Notes: generated by a model not told the origin, from the sequence alone. Positions 9,531 through 21,850 are shown, numbered from the stretch's first letter. The stretch: DNA of 64,000 nt from Streptomyces tirandamycinicus (GCF_003097515.1 NZ_CP029188.1:2606501-2670500); one strand, 5' to 3'. Translations and numbers: made by a program.

Positions 9531-10178
9531 TCAGCCGAGCCAGAAGTCCCACCAGCGCGTGAGGATCAGCATGCCGATGACGCCGGTGTGCAGCACCGGA
9601 AGGACCCAGGTGAACTCGGCGAGGAAGCCCTTCACCCAGGCCGGGGCGGGCAGCAGCCCGTTGCGGACGTTGTGCGAGGTCACGTACCAGAACATGAAGA
9701 TCGTGGCGACCCAGGCCAGGCAGCACCACAGGCACAGGGCGTTGATGCTGTACAGCGACTGGTACTGGAGCCAGGTGCAGAACGCGACGCCGAAGAGCGT
9801 CCCCGCGTTGAACGTCAGCCAGTACCAGCGGCGGAAGCGGGCGCCGGCGAGCAGGCTCATGCCGACGCCGATCACCACGGCGTAGGCGGCGAGGCCGAGC
9901 ATCGGGTTGGGGAACCCGAACGCCGAGGCCTGCTCGCTCTCCATCACGCTGCCGCAGGAGACGATCGGGTTCAGGCTGCAGCCGGGGGTGAACGTCGTCC
10001 CGGCGACCTCGGCCTCGAGGATCTTGAACTTGTCGATCGTGATGATCCACGAGGCCAGCAGGCCGGCCGCGCCGGTGATCACCAGCAGCCATGCGAACGC
10101 GCGGCTGCCCCCGACGGCGCCGCCCGCGCGCTCCGCTTCCTGGCCGGAGGACACGCCGTCCACCGCTGCAGTCGTCAT
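9531..10178 (-). CDS. vitamin K epoxide reductase (VKOR) family membrane protein
   Basis: 215-aa integral membrane quinone oxidoreductase that would re-oxidise a DsbA-like thiol oxidase during disulfide formation outside the membrane. Four to five membrane helices are visible. The loop cysteines lie in CSLNPIVSCGS and the quinone-reducing CxxC in ALCLWCCLAW. The start ATG 10178 follows GAGGGAA. The cyclophilin at 12.6 kb is another predicted envelope-folding factor nearby, but not in the same operon. Confidence 0.9.
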   Translation of the reverse strand: MTTAAVDGVSSGQEAERAGGAVGGSRAFAWLLVITGAAGLLASWIITIDKFKILEAEVAGTTFTPGCSLNPIVSCGSVMESEQASAFGFPNPMLGLAAYAVVIGVGMSLLAGARFRRWYWLTFNAGTLFGVAFCTWLQYQSLYSINALCLWCCLAWVATIFMFWYVTSHNVRNGLLPAPAWVKGFLAEFTWVLPVLHTGVIGMLILTRWWDFWLG

Positions 10179-10319
10179 ATCACCGTTCCCTCGCTCGGTC
10201 GCTGCTCTGGCATGGTCATTCTGCCGCACTCGGGCCCCTGCCCACCGTTCGATGGACATCCGGGAGCCGGTTCCGGCCGGCCCGGGGCGGGAACGCGAAG
10301 GCCCGGGGTGGAACGCGAA

Positions 10320-10343
10320 GGCCCGGCCCCAGCGGGCCGGGCC
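10320..10343 (-). terminator. hairpin terminator of hisS
   Basis: Perfect 10-bp stem GGCCCGGCCC / GGGCCGGGCC with loop CAGC, about 87 nt past the hisS stop. The 90 nt between carry repeated GGACACGCGTCCCG-type short palindromes that may add pause sites. Confidence 0.7.
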
Positions 10344-10429
10344 TCGGGACGCGGGTACCGGCCGGACGCGTGTGCCGATGGGACACGCGTCCCGGTCGGA
10401 CACGCGTCCCGCACGGAGACGTGTACCGG

Positions 10430-11707
10430 CTACGCGCGTCCCGGCCGGACGAGCTTCGCCCGGATCTCCTCCACCACCGAGTCGAGGGCGACCGCTGTCT
10501 GCTCGCCGGACTCCATGTCCTTCAGCTGGACCACGCCGTCCGCGAGATCCCGCTCACCGGCCACCAGCGCATAGCGGGCGCCGCTGCGGTTGGCGCTCTT
10601 CATGGCTCCCTTGAGGCCCTTGCCGCCGTACGAGAAGTCGGCGGCGACCCCCGCCCGGCGCAGCCCGGTGACCACGCCGAAGAGCACACGGCGCGCCTCC
10701 TCGCCGAGCGGCACCGCGAACACGCTGGTGGACGCGGGCAGTTCGAGTTCGATGCCCTCGGCCTCCAGCGCCAGGACCGTGCGGTCCACGCCGAGCGCCC
10801 AGCCGACCGACGGCAGCGCCGGGCCGCCGATCATCTCGGACAGCCCGTCGTAGCGGCCTCCCCCGCCCACCGCGGACTGCGAGCCGAGTCCGCCGTGGAC
10901 GAACTCGAAGGTCGTGCGCGTGTAGTAGTCGAGCCCGCGCACCAGCTTCTCGTCGTCCTCGAAGGCCACCCCGGCGGCCGTGAGCAGTTCGCGCACCTCC
11001 TCGTGGTACGCCTTGCACGCGTCGCACAGGTGGTCGCGCAGCAGCGGTGCGCCCACGAGCTGCTTCTGCACCGACTCGCGCTTGTCGTCCAGGACCCGCA
11101 GCGGGTTGATGTCGACCCGGCGGCGGGTGTCCTCGTCCAGGTCGAGGCCGCGAAGGAAACCCTGCAGCGCCTCCCGGTAGACGGGACGGCACTCCTTGTC
11201 GCCGAGCGAGTTCAGCAGGATCCGGAAGTCGCGCAGGCCCAGCGAGCGGTACGCCTGGTCGGCCAGGATGATCAGCTCGGCGTCGAGCGCCGGGTCCTCG
11301 GCGCCGATCGCCTCGGCGCCGACCTGGGAGAAGTGCCGGTAGCGGCCCTTCTGCGGACGCTCGTAGCGGTAGTAGGAGCCGGAGTACCAGAGCTTGACCG
11401 GCAGGTTGCCGGACTTGTGCAGGTTGGCCTCCAGCGCCGCGCGCAGCACGGACGCGGTGCCCTCGGGCCGCAGGGCCAGCCGGTCGCCGCCCTTGGTCTC
11501 GAAGGCGTACATCTCCTTGGTCACGATGTCGGTGGACTCGCCGACACCGCGGGCGAACAGCTCCACGTTCTCGAAGCCGGGCGTCTCGACGTAGCCGTAG
11601 CCCGAGTTGCGCAGCGGCGCGGCGATCGCCTCCCGCACGGCCAGGTACTTCGCGGAGTCCGGCGGGATCAGGTCGTACGTGCCCTTGGGGGCCTGGAAGG
11701 TGGTCAC
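10430..11707 (-). CDS. hisS: histidyl-tRNA synthetase
   Basis: Class II synthetase charging tRNA-His. About 425 aa with [15 protein letters not shown] at the N-terminus, motif 2 [12 protein letters not shown], the histidine-specific [24 protein letters not shown], and a C-terminal anticodon-binding domain. GTG at 11707 was chosen to match the usual start; GTG at 11722 is an alternative because it overlaps the upstream stop as GTGA and would add five residues (VTRPS). Co-transcribed with the MBL hydrolase upstream. Confidence 0.95.
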   Translation of the reverse strand: MTTFQAPKGTYDLIPPDSAKYLAVREAIAAPLRNSGYGYVETPGFENVELFARGVGESTDIVTKEMYAFETKGGDRLALRPEGTASVLRAALEANLHKSGNLPVKLWYSGSYYRYERPQKGRYRHFSQVGAEAIGAEDPALDAELIILADQAYRSLGLRDFRILLNSLGDKECRPVYREALQGFLRGLDLDEDTRRRVDINPLRVLDDKRESVQKQLVGAPLLRDHLCDACKAYHEEVRELLTAAGVAFEDDEKLVRGLDYYTRTTFEFVHGGLGSQSAVGGGGRYDGLSEMIGGPALPSVGWALGVDRTVLALEAEGIELELPASTSVFAVPLGEEARRVLFGVVTGLRRAGVAADFSYGGKGLKGAMKSANRSGARYALVAGERDLADGVVQLKDMESGEQTAVALDSVVEEIRAKLVRPGRA

Positions 11708-11718
11708 GGAGGGTCTCG

Positions 11719-12450
11719 TCACATTCCTCGTCGGGGAGCGGCGGTGCCGCCGTCTCCCTGGCCGGCGGCCACCTCCCGCAGATACGGGTTGGCGGCGCGC
11801 TCGCGGCCGATGGTCGTCTGGGGGCCGTGGCCGGACAGCACCACGGTCGAGTCGTCGAGCGGCAGGCACACGCGGGCCAGCGACTCGAGCATCTCGGCCA
11901 TGTCACCGCCGGGCAGGTCGGTGCGTCCGATGGAGCCGGCGAAGAGCAGGTCGCCCGAGAAGAAGACCGGCGGCCGCCCCTCATCGTGTGAGTTGGCCGC
12001 GGCCTCGGGCAGACCGAACGTCACCGACCCCTTGGTATGGCCGGGCGCGTGCCGCACGGTCAGCTCCAGCCCCGCCAGCTTCAGCGCGGCGCCGTCGTGG
12101 AGCTCGTGGACGTCGTCCGGCTCCCCCACGGTCAGCTCGCCCATCAGCGGCATCCCGATGGAGCGGCCGAGGGCCTTCTCCGGGTCGCTCATCATGTACC
12201 GGTCGGCGGGGTGGATCCACGCCGGCACGTCATGGGCTCCGCACACCGGGACGACCGAGGCGACGTGGTCGATGTGGCCGTGGGTGAGCACCACGGCGAC
12301 GGGCTTGAGCCGATGCTTCCTGAGTGTCTCCTCGACTCCCTGGGCGGCCTGGTGGCCCGGGTCGATGATCACGCACTCCTCGCCTGCGGCCGGGGCGACC
12401 AGATAGCAGTTGGTCCCCCAGGCCCCTGCGGGGAACCCGGCAATAAGCAC
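11719..12450 (-). CDS. MBL-fold metallohydrolase (glyoxalase II-like)
   Basis: 243-aa zinc hydrolase of the metallo-beta-lactamase fold. It begins [18 protein letters not shown] and has the metal motif THGHIDH near residue 96, the distal [13 protein letters not shown] and SGHGP motifs. It overlaps or abuts hisS, a conserved streptomycete arrangement. The substrate is unknown; hydrolysis of a glutathione or mycothiol thioester is a family guess only. Confidence 0.88.
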   Translation of the reverse strand: MLIAGFPAGAWGTNCYLVAPAAGEECVIIDPGHQAAQGVEETLRKHRLKPVAVVLTHGHIDHVASVVPVCGAHDVPAWIHPADRYMMSDPEKALGRSIGMPLMGELTVGEPDDVHELHDGAALKLAGLELTVRHAPGHTKGSVTFGLPEAAANSHDEGRPPVFFSGDLLFAGSIGRTDLPGGDMAEMLESLARVCLPLDDSTVVLSGHGPQTTIGRERAANPYLREVAAGQGDGGTAAPRRGM

Positions 12451-12602
12451 GATCGTCCTCGGTGTGTCGTCCGACGGGGATATTGCGTCACGGATTGCAA
12501 CAGGTCAGAGCCTACCGGCGCTGCTCATTTCACAGCCAACCCGTATACGGTACGGGCACACCCGTGCCCCATGGATCACACCATCGCCAAGGAGAAGACC
12601 CG

Positions 12603-13388
12603 GTGGTCACCAGCGATCAGCGACGGCGCCAGCTCGCCAGGCAGAAGTTCGAGCGGCAGCAGCAGCGCCGCGAGCAGGCCCGCAGGAAGGCCAGGCGCCG
12701 CAACGCCGTCATCGCGGCCGTTCTCGCCGTCGTGGTCGCGGCGGGCGGCGCCGCGTACCTCTCGGTGGGGCTGGCCGACGGCGCCTCACGGGACGACGCG
12801 TCGCGGACGGACCCGACGCCCGCGCCGTCGGAGAGCGAGAGCAGCTCGCCCGAGCCGAAGATGGCCATCGACGCCGAGGGCACGTACCGGATGTCGCTGG
12901 ACACCAGCCAGGGCGCCATCGCGTTCACCATGGACGCCGCGAAGACGCCGCGCACGGTCAACTCCTTCAAGCACCTCGCCGACAAGGGCTTCTTCGACGG
13001 CACCACATGCCACCGGCTGACCACGCAGGGCATCTTCGTGCTGCAGTGCGGGGACCCCCAGGGCGACGGCATGGGCGGCCCGGGGTACACGATCCCGGAC
13101 GAGAACCTCACGGCGCTCGGCAAGCCGGCGGCGGACGGCAAGGTCACGTATCCGGCGGGCACGGTGGCCATGGCGAACACGGGCCAGCCGAACAGCGGCG
13201 GCAGCCAGTTCTTCCTGGTCTACAAGGACAGCAAGCTGCCGCCGGCGTACACGCCGTTCGGCACGATCGACGAGGCGGGCCTGTCCGTGGTCAAGGCCGT
13301 CGGGGCGGCCGGTGTCGCGGGCGGGGCCGGGGACGGCGCCCCGGTGAAGGCCGTCTCGGTGAAGAAGGCGGCGGTCAGCAAGGGGTGA
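12603..13388 (+). CDS. membrane-anchored peptidyl-prolyl cis-trans isomerase (cyclophilin type)
   Basis: 261-aa protein with a basic Arg/Gln-rich cytoplasmic N-terminus, a membrane helix at about residues 36-58 (NAVIAAVLAVVVAAGG), a Ser/Pro/Glu linker and an extracytoplasmic cyclophilin domain (GQPNSGGSQFFLVY, YTPFGTID). It should catalyse proline isomerisation in exported proteins. The GTG at 12603 is preceded by AAGGAG at 6-14 nt. It is divergent from the MBL hydrolase over a ~150-bp region. Confidence 0.9.
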   Translation: MVTSDQRRRQLARQKFERQQQRREQARRKARRRNAVIAAVLAVVVAAGGAAYLSVGLADGASRDDASRTDPTPAPSESESSSPEPKMAIDAEGTYRMSLDTSQGAIAFTMDAAKTPRTVNSFKHLADKGFFDGTTCHRLTTQGIFVLQCGDPQGDGMGGPGYTIPDENLTALGKPAADGKVTYPAGTVAMANTGQPNSGGSQFFLVYKDSKLPPAYTPFGTIDEAGLSVVKAVGAAGVAGGAGDGAPVKAVSVKKAAVSKG

Positions 13389-13514
13389 CCGGGCGAATTC
13401 GGCGACGCCGAGTGCGGACAGCCGGGCGGCCGGTCGCTTAGATTGGCGTTGTGCAGCGCGGACCGGGTCCGCGTTGCGGGAGGGCGGGCGATGCCCGTCC
13501 AGGAAACTGTGGAC

Positions 13515-13547
13515 GATGCCCGGGGGCCCGAGCCCCTCGGGGGCATC
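13515..13547 (+). promoter_or_regulatory. leader hairpin just before the DUF349 gene
   Basis: Outer arms GATGCCC / GGGCATC enclose an inner stem GGGGC / GCCCC. The hairpin ends 4 nt before the GGAGGAGG ribosome site of the next gene and 16 nt before its GTG. It could be the terminator of a short leader (attenuator) or of the cyclophilin gene 127 nt upstream. Confidence 0.5.
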
Positions 13548-13563
13548 ATGTGGAGGAGGCGCT

Positions 13564-14793
13564 GTGAGCAGCGACCCGTGGGGCCGCGTCGACGAGACGG
13601 GCACCGTGTACGTGCGGACTTCCGAGGGCGAGAAGGTCGTCGGATCGTGGCAGGCGGGATCTCCCGAGGAGGCACTGGCCTACTTCGAGCGCAAGTACGA
13701 GGGCTTGGTTGTCGAGATCGGCCTCCTCGAGAAGCGGGTGAAGACCACCGACCTGTCGGCGAAGGACGCGACGGCGGCGATCGACCACATCCGCGGGCAG
13801 ATCGACGAGCACCACGCGGTCGGCGACCTCGAGGCGCTGAGCAAGCGGCTGGACGCGCTCGTGGCCTCGGTCGAGGCGCGCCGCGAGGAGCGCAAGGCCC
13901 AGAAGGCGAAGCAGACCGACGAGGCCCGGCACGCCAAGGAGGCGCTGGTCGCCGAGGCCGAGGAGCTGGCGCAGAGCGAGCAGTGGCGGGCGGCCGGCGA
14001 GCGGCTGCGGGCACTGGTGGACACCTGGAAGGGCCTGCCGCGGCTCGACCGGAAGTCCGACGACGAGCTGTGGCACCGCTTCTCGCACGCGCGATCGGCG
14101 TTCTCCAAGCGCCGCAAGGCGCACTTCGCCGCGCTGGACGCGCAGCGCGAGGTGGCCCGGCAGACGAAGGAGCGGCTGGTCGCCGAGGCCGAGGCGCTGT
14201 CCGGTTCGACCGACTGGGGCCCCACGGCCGCGCGCTACCGCGAGCTGATGGCGGAGTGGAAGGCCGCGGGCCGCGCGCAGCGCGAGCACGAGGAGGACCT
14301 GTGGAACCGCTTCCGCGGCGCGCAGGACATCTTCTTCGCCGCCCGCAGCGGGGTGTTCGCGGAGCGGGACGCCGAGCAGTCCGAGAACCTGAAGCTCAAG
14401 GAGGAGCTGGCGGTCGAGGCGGAGAAGCTGGTGCCGGTGACGGATCTCAAGGGCGCGCGTGCGGCCTTCCGCTCCATCAATGAGCGCTGGGAGGCGATCG
14501 GTCACGTCCCGCGTGACGCCCGGCCGAAGGTCGAGGGCCGGATGCACGCGGTGGAGCGGGCGATCCAGGAGGCCGAGGAGGCCGAGTGGCGCCGCACCAA
14601 CCCGGAGGCGCGGGCGCGTGCCGAGGGCCTGACGGGTCAGCTGCAGGCGGCGGTGGACAAGCTGCGGTCGCAGATCGACGCGGCCCGTGCGGCCGGCAAC
14701 AACGCGAAGGCCGACAAGCTCTCGCGTGAGCTCGAGGGGCGGCAGGCGCTGCTCGACCAGGCGCTCAAGGGCCTGGAGGAGTTCGGCGGCTGA
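13564..14793 (+). CDS. DUF349 repeat protein
   Basis: 409-aa highly charged, helical protein with three or more DUF349 repeats (EQWRAAGERLRALVDTWKGLP, TDWGPTAARYRELMAEWKAAGR and a third near SINERWEAIGHVP). DUF349 proteins have no settled biochemical role. GTG 13564 follows GGAGGAGG at ideal spacing. It ends in a long coiled-coil-like segment and is followed by a strong palindromic terminator. Confidence 0.88.
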   Translation: MSSDPWGRVDETGTVYVRTSEGEKVVGSWQAGSPEEALAYFERKYEGLVVEIGLLEKRVKTTDLSAKDATAAIDHIRGQIDEHHAVGDLEALSKRLDALVASVEARREERKAQKAKQTDEARHAKEALVAEAEELAQSEQWRAAGERLRALVDTWKGLPRLDRKSDDELWHRFSHARSAFSKRRKAHFAALDAQREVARQTKERLVAEAEALSGSTDWGPTAARYRELMAEWKAAGRAQREHEEDLWNRFRGAQDIFFAARSGVFAERDAEQSENLKLKEELAVEAEKLVPVTDLKGARAAFRSINERWEAIGHVPRDARPKVEGRMHAVERAIQEAEEAEWRRTNPEARARAEGLTGQLQAAVDKLRSQIDAARAAGNNAKADKLSRELEGRQALLDQALKGLEEFGG

Positions 14794-14819
14794 CCACCGG
14801 AGACGGACACGCACACCGG

Positions 14820-14851
14820 GCGGGCCCGGCGGCAGCTGCCGCCGGGCCCGC
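14820..14851. terminator. 32-bp perfect palindrome, terminator
   Basis: A perfect 32-nt palindrome, GCGGGCCCGGCGGCAG followed by its exact complement. It starts 27 nt after the DUF349 stop in a convergent interval and can act on either strand. Confidence 0.8.
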
Positions 14852-15121
14852 TTCATGTGCTGACGTGTGCTGACGTGCGCGGACCGCCGGTCGGGGGGTT
14901 CCGCCGGGGCCGCTGCGAGGGCGCACGGCGGCAGCCGGGCGCCCTATGCTCCGTGGACGCGGCACAGGGGCCGCCACCTCGGCGGTACGCGCGCGGCCGG
15001 TGCTTCCCGGCATCGGTGACGGCCCCGCGAGAACACCGGCCCCACGAGAACACCGGCCCCGCGCACCTCGGCGCGGCACCCGGGGGGCGCGAGCGACCGG
15101 TCGATCGCGCGCAACCGGTCG
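14852..15121. other. non-coding interval between DUF349 gene and rel
   Basis: With the palindrome, about 330 bp separate the convergent DUF349 and rel genes. The rest holds short direct repeats (TGCTGACGTG twice near 14858-14876, GAGAACACCGGCCCC twice near 15029-15060). No gene or RNA is recognised. Confidence 0.6.
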
Positions 15122-17608
<2,487 letters not shown>

Positions 17609-17713
17609 GAGCGCTCCTCGTGCGGATCCGGGTCCCCCGGTCAGGCCCGGAAAGGCCATGGTATCGACCCCCGGCGTTCGCCTCCCCCCGGGACGGGGAC
17701 TGTCCACAACGCG

Positions 17714-17746
17714 GAACGGGCACCCGGTGTTCCCGGATGCCCGTTC
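17714..17746 (-). terminator. hairpin terminator of apt
   Basis: GAACGGGCA / TGCCCGTTC 9-bp stem with an inner CCGG/CCGG pairing, 64 nt past the apt stop. Confidence 0.7.
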
Positions 17747-17809
17747 GCGTGGCCGTCGCCGTGCCTTTCCCGTGCCCTTCCGGTGCCCGTACGGCGGTGC
17801 CGGGGCGGG

Positions 17810-18352
17810 TCAGACCGTGAGCAGCGCCTCCAGCGGGGCGCCGTCCAGCGCGGGCTCCAGACGGGCCCGCCCGCCGAGGAAGCCCAGCTCCATCAGGATC
17901 GCGAGGCCCGCCACCTCGGCTCCGGCACGGCGGATCAGCCCCAGCGAGGCCTCGGCGGTGCCGCCGGTGGCGAGGACGTCGTCGATCACCATGACCCGGT
18001 CGCCGCGGTCGAGGTCCTCGGCGTGGATCTCGACCTCGGCCGTGCCGTACTCCAGCTCGTACGCCTGCGACAGCGTCGCTCCGGGGAGCTTGCCCGCCTT
18101 GCGCACGGGGATGAAGCCGAGGCCGGCGCGGACCGCGACCGGGGCGGCGAGGATGAAGCCCCGCGCCTCCAGGCCGACGACCTTCGTCGCGCCGTGCTCC
18201 ACGCACAGGCCCGCGAGAGCGTCGGTGAGCGCCGTGAAGGCCGCCGGGTCCGCGAGCAGCGGGGTGATGTCCTTGAACATCACACCCGGCTTCGGGTAGT
18301 CGGAGACGTCCCGGATGCGGCTGAGCAGGAGCTCCCGGACGTTCGCGGTCAT
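17810..18352 (-). CDS. apt: adenine phosphoribosyltransferase
   Basis: Salvages adenine to AMP with PRPP. 180 aa with the usual DYPKPGVMFKDITPLL start, GLEARGFILAAP and the PRPP loop VMVIDDVLATGGTA. The ATG overlaps the secF stop as ATGA. The secD-secF-apt-rel order is conserved in actinobacteria, and Apt consumes a substrate of the stringent response purine pool. Confidence 0.97.
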   Translation of the reverse strand: MTANVRELLLSRIRDVSDYPKPGVMFKDITPLLADPAAFTALTDALAGLCVEHGATKVVGLEARGFILAAPVAVRAGLGFIPVRKAGKLPGATLSQAYELEYGTAEVEIHAEDLDRGDRVMVIDDVLATGGTAEASLGLIRRAGAEVAGLAILMELGFLGGRARLEPALDGAPLEALLTV

Positions 18353-19458
18353 CGGCGCCTGCCCGAGGAGGGCCGGCCGCGGCCGCGCTGGCCGACGACC
18401 GCCCCGGCCGCCGTCGCCTCGCCGTGCGGTTCGTCCCCCGGCTCGCCGTGGTGCTCCAGGTCGCCGTCCTCGGACGACTCGCCCCTGGCGGCGGCTGCCT
18501 CGCGCTTGGCCAGCACCCGCTTCTTCAGCGCCTTCATCGCGGGCTCGCGCTCCTTCAGGTCGGCGACCAGCGGAGTGGCGATGAAGATCGACGAGTAGGC
18601 ACCGGCGGCGAGACCGACGAACAGCGACAGCGAGATGTCGTTGAGCATGCCCGCGCCCAGGAAGCCGCCGCCGATGAACAGCAGGCCGGCGACCGGCAGC
18701 AGCGCCACGACCGTGGTGTTGATGGAGCGGACCAGGGTGCTGTTGATCGACCGGTTGGCGATCTCGCCGTACGTCCAGCGGGTCTGCTTGGTGATGTCCT
18801 TCGAGCCCTCCTTGAGGCTGTCGAAGACCACCACCGTGTCGTACAGCGAGTAGCCGAGGATGGTGAGCAGGCCGATCACCGTGCCCGGAGTGACCTCGAA
18901 GCCGACGAGCGCGTAGACGCCGACCGTGATCGTGATGTCGTGGATCAGCGCCACGAGGGCGGCCACCGCCATGCGCCACTCGAAGGCGATGGCGAGGTAG
19001 ATCACCACGAGGAACATGAACACGCCGAGACCGGTCCACGCCTTGTTGGCGATCTGCGCGCCCCAGCTCGGGCCGACCAGCTCGGCGTTGATCTTGCCCG
19101 CCGGGATGTCCATGTCCTCGGCGAGCTGCTTGCCCACCTGGTTGGCCTGCGCGGTGTCCAGCTCGCTGACCTGGATGCGCAGGGTGTCGTTGCCGAGCTT
19201 CTGGACGATCGCCGGGTGGCCGGTGGCCTCCTGCGCGTACTCCTGGGCCTGCGAGACGGACACGCTCGTCTTCGGGGTGGTGAAGACGGCACCGCCCTTG
19301 AACTCGATGCCCATGTTCAGACCCCGCACCGCCAGGCCGACGATGGCCGTGATGGTGATCAGGATCGAGATTCCGTACCAGAGCTTCCGCTTGCCGACGA
19401 AGTCGTAGCCGACCTCACCGCGGTAGAGCCTGGCGCCAAGGTTGCCGAGACGCGACAT
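18349..19458 (-). CDS. secF: protein translocase auxiliary subunit SecF
   Basis: RND-type partner of SecD that uses the proton gradient to pull proteins across SecYEG. 369 aa, six membrane helices, with GIEFKGG in the first periplasmic loop and the helix-4 motif GYSLYDTVVVFD. Start ATG 19458 has GAAGGAGG; one base separates it from the secD stop. The hydrophilic C-terminal tail (about 60 residues, acidic then Arg/Gly) extends past the last helix. Confidence 0.97.
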   Translation of the reverse strand: MSRLGNLGARLYRGEVGYDFVGKRKLWYGISILITITAIVGLAVRGLNMGIEFKGGAVFTTPKTSVSVSQAQEYAQEATGHPAIVQKLGNDTLRIQVSELDTAQANQVGKQLAEDMDIPAGKINAELVGPSWGAQIANKAWTGLGVFMFLVVIYLAIAFEWRMAVAALVALIHDITITVGVYALVGFEVTPGTVIGLLTILGYSLYDTVVVFDSLKEGSKDITKQTRWTYGEIANRSINSTLVRSINTTVVALLPVAGLLFIGGGFLGAGMLNDISLSLFVGLAAGAYSSIFIATPLVADLKEREPAMKALKKRVLAKREAAAARGESSEDGDLEHHGEPGDEPHGEATAAGAVVGQRGRGRPSSGRRR

Positions 19459-19459
19459 C

Positions 19460-21214
19460 TCACGCCTCCTTCGGGTCGACGGGGGCGGAGACACGGCGCG
19501 AGCGGCGCAGCGGCGGCTTGGCGCCGAGGCGCTTCGGGTCCAGCCCGGACCAGGGGTGTCCGCTCGCGAAGAACTTCGTGCGGGCGAGGAGGGTCATCAG
19601 CGGCTTGGTGAAGAAGAACACCACGACGACGTCGAGCAGCGTGGTCAGGCCCAGCGTGAACGCGAAGCCCTGGACCTTGCCGACGGTGACGACGAACAGC
19701 ACCGCGGCGGCCAGGAACGACACGAAGTCGGAGACCAGGATTGTGCGGCGGGCACGCGGCCAGGCGCGCTCGACGGCGGGGCGCAGCGTGCGGCCCTCGC
19801 GGATCTCGTCCCGGATGCGCTCGAAGTACACGATGAACGAGTCGGCGGTGATGCCGATGGCGACGATGGCGCCGCAGACGGCCGGCAGGTTCAGCGCGAA
19901 GCCGATGGCCGGGCCGAGCAGGGACATCAGGCTGTACGTCAGGATTCCCGACACCAGCAGGCTGAGCAGGGCGACGACCGACAGTCCGCGGTAGTAGACC
20001 ACCAGGTAGATCACGACGAGTGCGAGGCCGATGGCGCCCGCGATGAGACCGGCCTTGAGCTGCTCGCCGCCGAGCGCGGGCGTGACGGTGGTGACGGTCT
20101 CGACGTTGAAGCTCAGCGGCAGCGCACCGTAGGACAGGATGTTGCCGAGGTCCTGCGCCGACTGCTGGTCGAAGCTGCCGGAGATCTCGGCGTTGGCACT
20201 GAGGGTCTGGTTGACCTGCGGAGCGGAGACCACCTCGCCGTCCAGCACGATCGCGAACTGGTTCATCGGCGACGGCTGCTGCGACAGCTTGCCGGTGATC
20301 TTCGCGAACTTCTTCGCGCCGGCGCTGGTGAAGTCCATCTGGACGATCCAGATGCCGCGCTGCGGGTCCAGCACGCCCTTGGCGTCGTCGACGTCCCTGC
20401 CGTCGACCTCGGCCGGGCCGAGCAGGTACTTCTCCCACCCGCCGATGCTGTTCTTGCCGCAGGCGACGGTGGGCTGCCCGGGCTGGGCGTCCTTGCCGGC
20501 GTTGGCGCGCGCCTTGGGGTCGAGGCAGTTCAGGGCGGCGAACTGCTTCTCCAGCGCGGAACCGGCCGCGGCACCGCTCGGCGTGGGCGCCGGGGCCGGG
20601 CTCTGGGCGTTCTCCGGCTGACCGGAGGCGGCACCGCTCGGCGAGGGAGAGGGCGCCTTCAGCGCTTCGGTGAGGGCCCGGCCCTGCGTGGTCGGGCTGC
20701 TGCTCGGTGCGGTGGCCTTGTCCTTGCCGTCGGTGGCCTTGTCGCCGGGCTCACCGGACGGCGAGGCGCTCGGGCTCCCGGAGGGCTCGGGAGTCGCCGG
20801 GCCGGCGGGCAGCACGTTGAGCACGGGACGGAAGTACAACCGGGCGGTCGTACCCACCTGCTTCTGGGCCTGCTCCGAGTTCGTCCCCTTGGGGATGTTG
20901 ACGATGATGTTCTCTTTGCCCTGGGTCTGGACCTCGGCCTCGGAGACACCCAGACCGTTGACCCGGCGCTCGATGATGCCGACCGCGGTGTTCATGTTGG
21001 TCTCGTTGACCGCGCTCTCCTTGCCGGGCTCCGCCTCGGCCTTGAGCGTGATCGTCGTGCCGCCCGCGAGGTCGATACCGAGTCGCGGCGTGGTCTCCCC
21101 CGACCAGAACATCCCGCCGACGAGAGCGGCCATGACGATCAGCATCAGCGCGAGGGTACGCCCCGGCTTCCCCTGACCCCCCGGCGCCTTTCGGCCCTTC
21201 TTCGGTGCTGCCAC
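19460..21214 (-). CDS. secD: protein translocase auxiliary subunit SecD
   Basis: 584-aa RND-family SecD. Visible are the first helix, RLGIDLAGGT, the P1 domain, six-helix core with GITADSFIVYFERI, and FFFTKPLMTLL near the end. A Pro/Ser/Ala-rich low-complexity insert (about residues 150-220, e.g. PSGSPSASPSGEPG) interrupts the periplasmic P1 domain, longer than in most bacteria. GTG at 21214 with GGGAG upstream. Confidence 0.96.
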   Translation of the reverse strand: MAAPKKGRKAPGGQGKPGRTLALMLIVMAALVGGMFWSGETTPRLGIDLAGGTTITLKAEAEPGKESAVNETNMNTAVGIIERRVNGLGVSEAEVQTQGKENIIVNIPKGTNSEQAQKQVGTTARLYFRPVLNVLPAGPATPEPSGSPSASPSGEPGDKATDGKDKATAPSSSPTTQGRALTEALKAPSPSPSGAASGQPENAQSPAPAPTPSGAAAGSALEKQFAALNCLDPKARANAGKDAQPGQPTVACGKNSIGGWEKYLLGPAEVDGRDVDDAKGVLDPQRGIWIVQMDFTSAGAKKFAKITGKLSQQPSPMNQFAIVLDGEVVSAPQVNQTLSANAEISGSFDQQSAQDLGNILSYGALPLSFNVETVTTVTPALGGEQLKAGLIAGAIGLALVVIYLVVYYRGLSVVALLSLLVSGILTYSLMSLLGPAIGFALNLPAVCGAIVAIGITADSFIVYFERIRDEIREGRTLRPAVERAWPRARRTILVSDFVSFLAAAVLFVVTVGKVQGFAFTLGLTTLLDVVVVFFFTKPLMTLLARTKFFASGHPWSGLDPKRLGAKPPLRRSRRVSAPVDPKEA

Positions 21215-21314
21215 CTTGTCGTTTCTCCCTGTCCAACCGCCCCGCGCCGGGTGTGCGACGGGGCGGCCACGATGTGTTGTGGGGACCTGCCCCCGCGGAA
21301 GAAGTGGGCACACG

Positions 21315-21355
21315 CCGGGGACCGCGAGCGCCGGCCGGCGCGCCGCGGTCCCCGG
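21315..21355 (-). terminator. hairpin after yajC
   Basis: 12-bp stem CCGGGGACCGCG / CGCGGTCCCCGG, 7 nt past the yajC stop and about 100 nt before secD. It may be an intra-operon attenuating terminator. Confidence 0.65.
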
Positions 21356-21361
21356 TCGCGG

Positions 21362-21850
21362 CTACTTCGCGTCGGTGTCGCCGCCGCTCTTCTCGTCGCT
21401 CTTGGCGCCCTGGGCCCCCGGCTCGGCGTCGCCCGCCTCGTCCTTCTTGCCAAGGTCGATCTTGGCATCGTCAGCGGGGTCGGCGGGGTCGGCGGCGGCA
21501 GCCGGCTCGGTCAGCGAGGAGGCGTCGTCCGGCACGATCGGCGTGTCGCCCTTGAGGTCGGTGTCCTCGTCGCCGTGGACGATCCGGTTGTACTCGGAGT
21601 CCTCCAGGACGGCCCCGATGGCGTTCTTGGCGAACACGAGGTGGACGCCGGGCGCGGCCTCGAGGAGCACCGTGTCGTCGTTGACCTCCTTGACGGTGGC
21701 GTAGAGGCCGCCGATCGTCCGGACGCCGGTACCGGGCTGCATCTGGTTCCGCATGTTCACCGCCGCCTGCTGCTTCTTCTTGGCGGAGCGGGTCATCAGG
21801 AACATGGCCCCGATGAGGACGATGAACGGGAGGAGGGTCACGATATCCAC
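21362..21850 (-). CDS. yajC: preprotein translocase subunit YajC
   Basis: 162-aa small Sec partner. N-terminal membrane helix (DIVTLLPFIVLIGAMFLM), the KKKQQ basic motif, GTGVRTIGGLYATV and VLLEAAPGV core, then an acidic Ala/Asp-rich tail (about 50 residues) typical of actinobacterial YajC. GTG 21850 is the best start by homology; AAGGAA lies about 10 nt upstream. Lies upstream of secD. Confidence 0.92.
   Translation of the reverse strand: MDIVTLLPFIVLIGAMFLMTRSAKKKQQAAVNMRNQMQPGTGVRTIGGLYATVKEVNDDTVLLEAAPGVHLVFAKNAIGAVLEDSEYNRIVHGDEDTDLKGDTPIVPDDASSLTEPAAAADPADPADDAKIDLGKKDEAGDAEPGAQGAKSDEKSGGDTDAK

Noticed and set aside
13443-14483. Possible leader peptide MPVQETVDDARGPEP before the DUF349 gene
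   Set aside because: The frame runs on far into DUF349 out of frame, has no ribosome site and shows no amino acid bias typical of attenuators.
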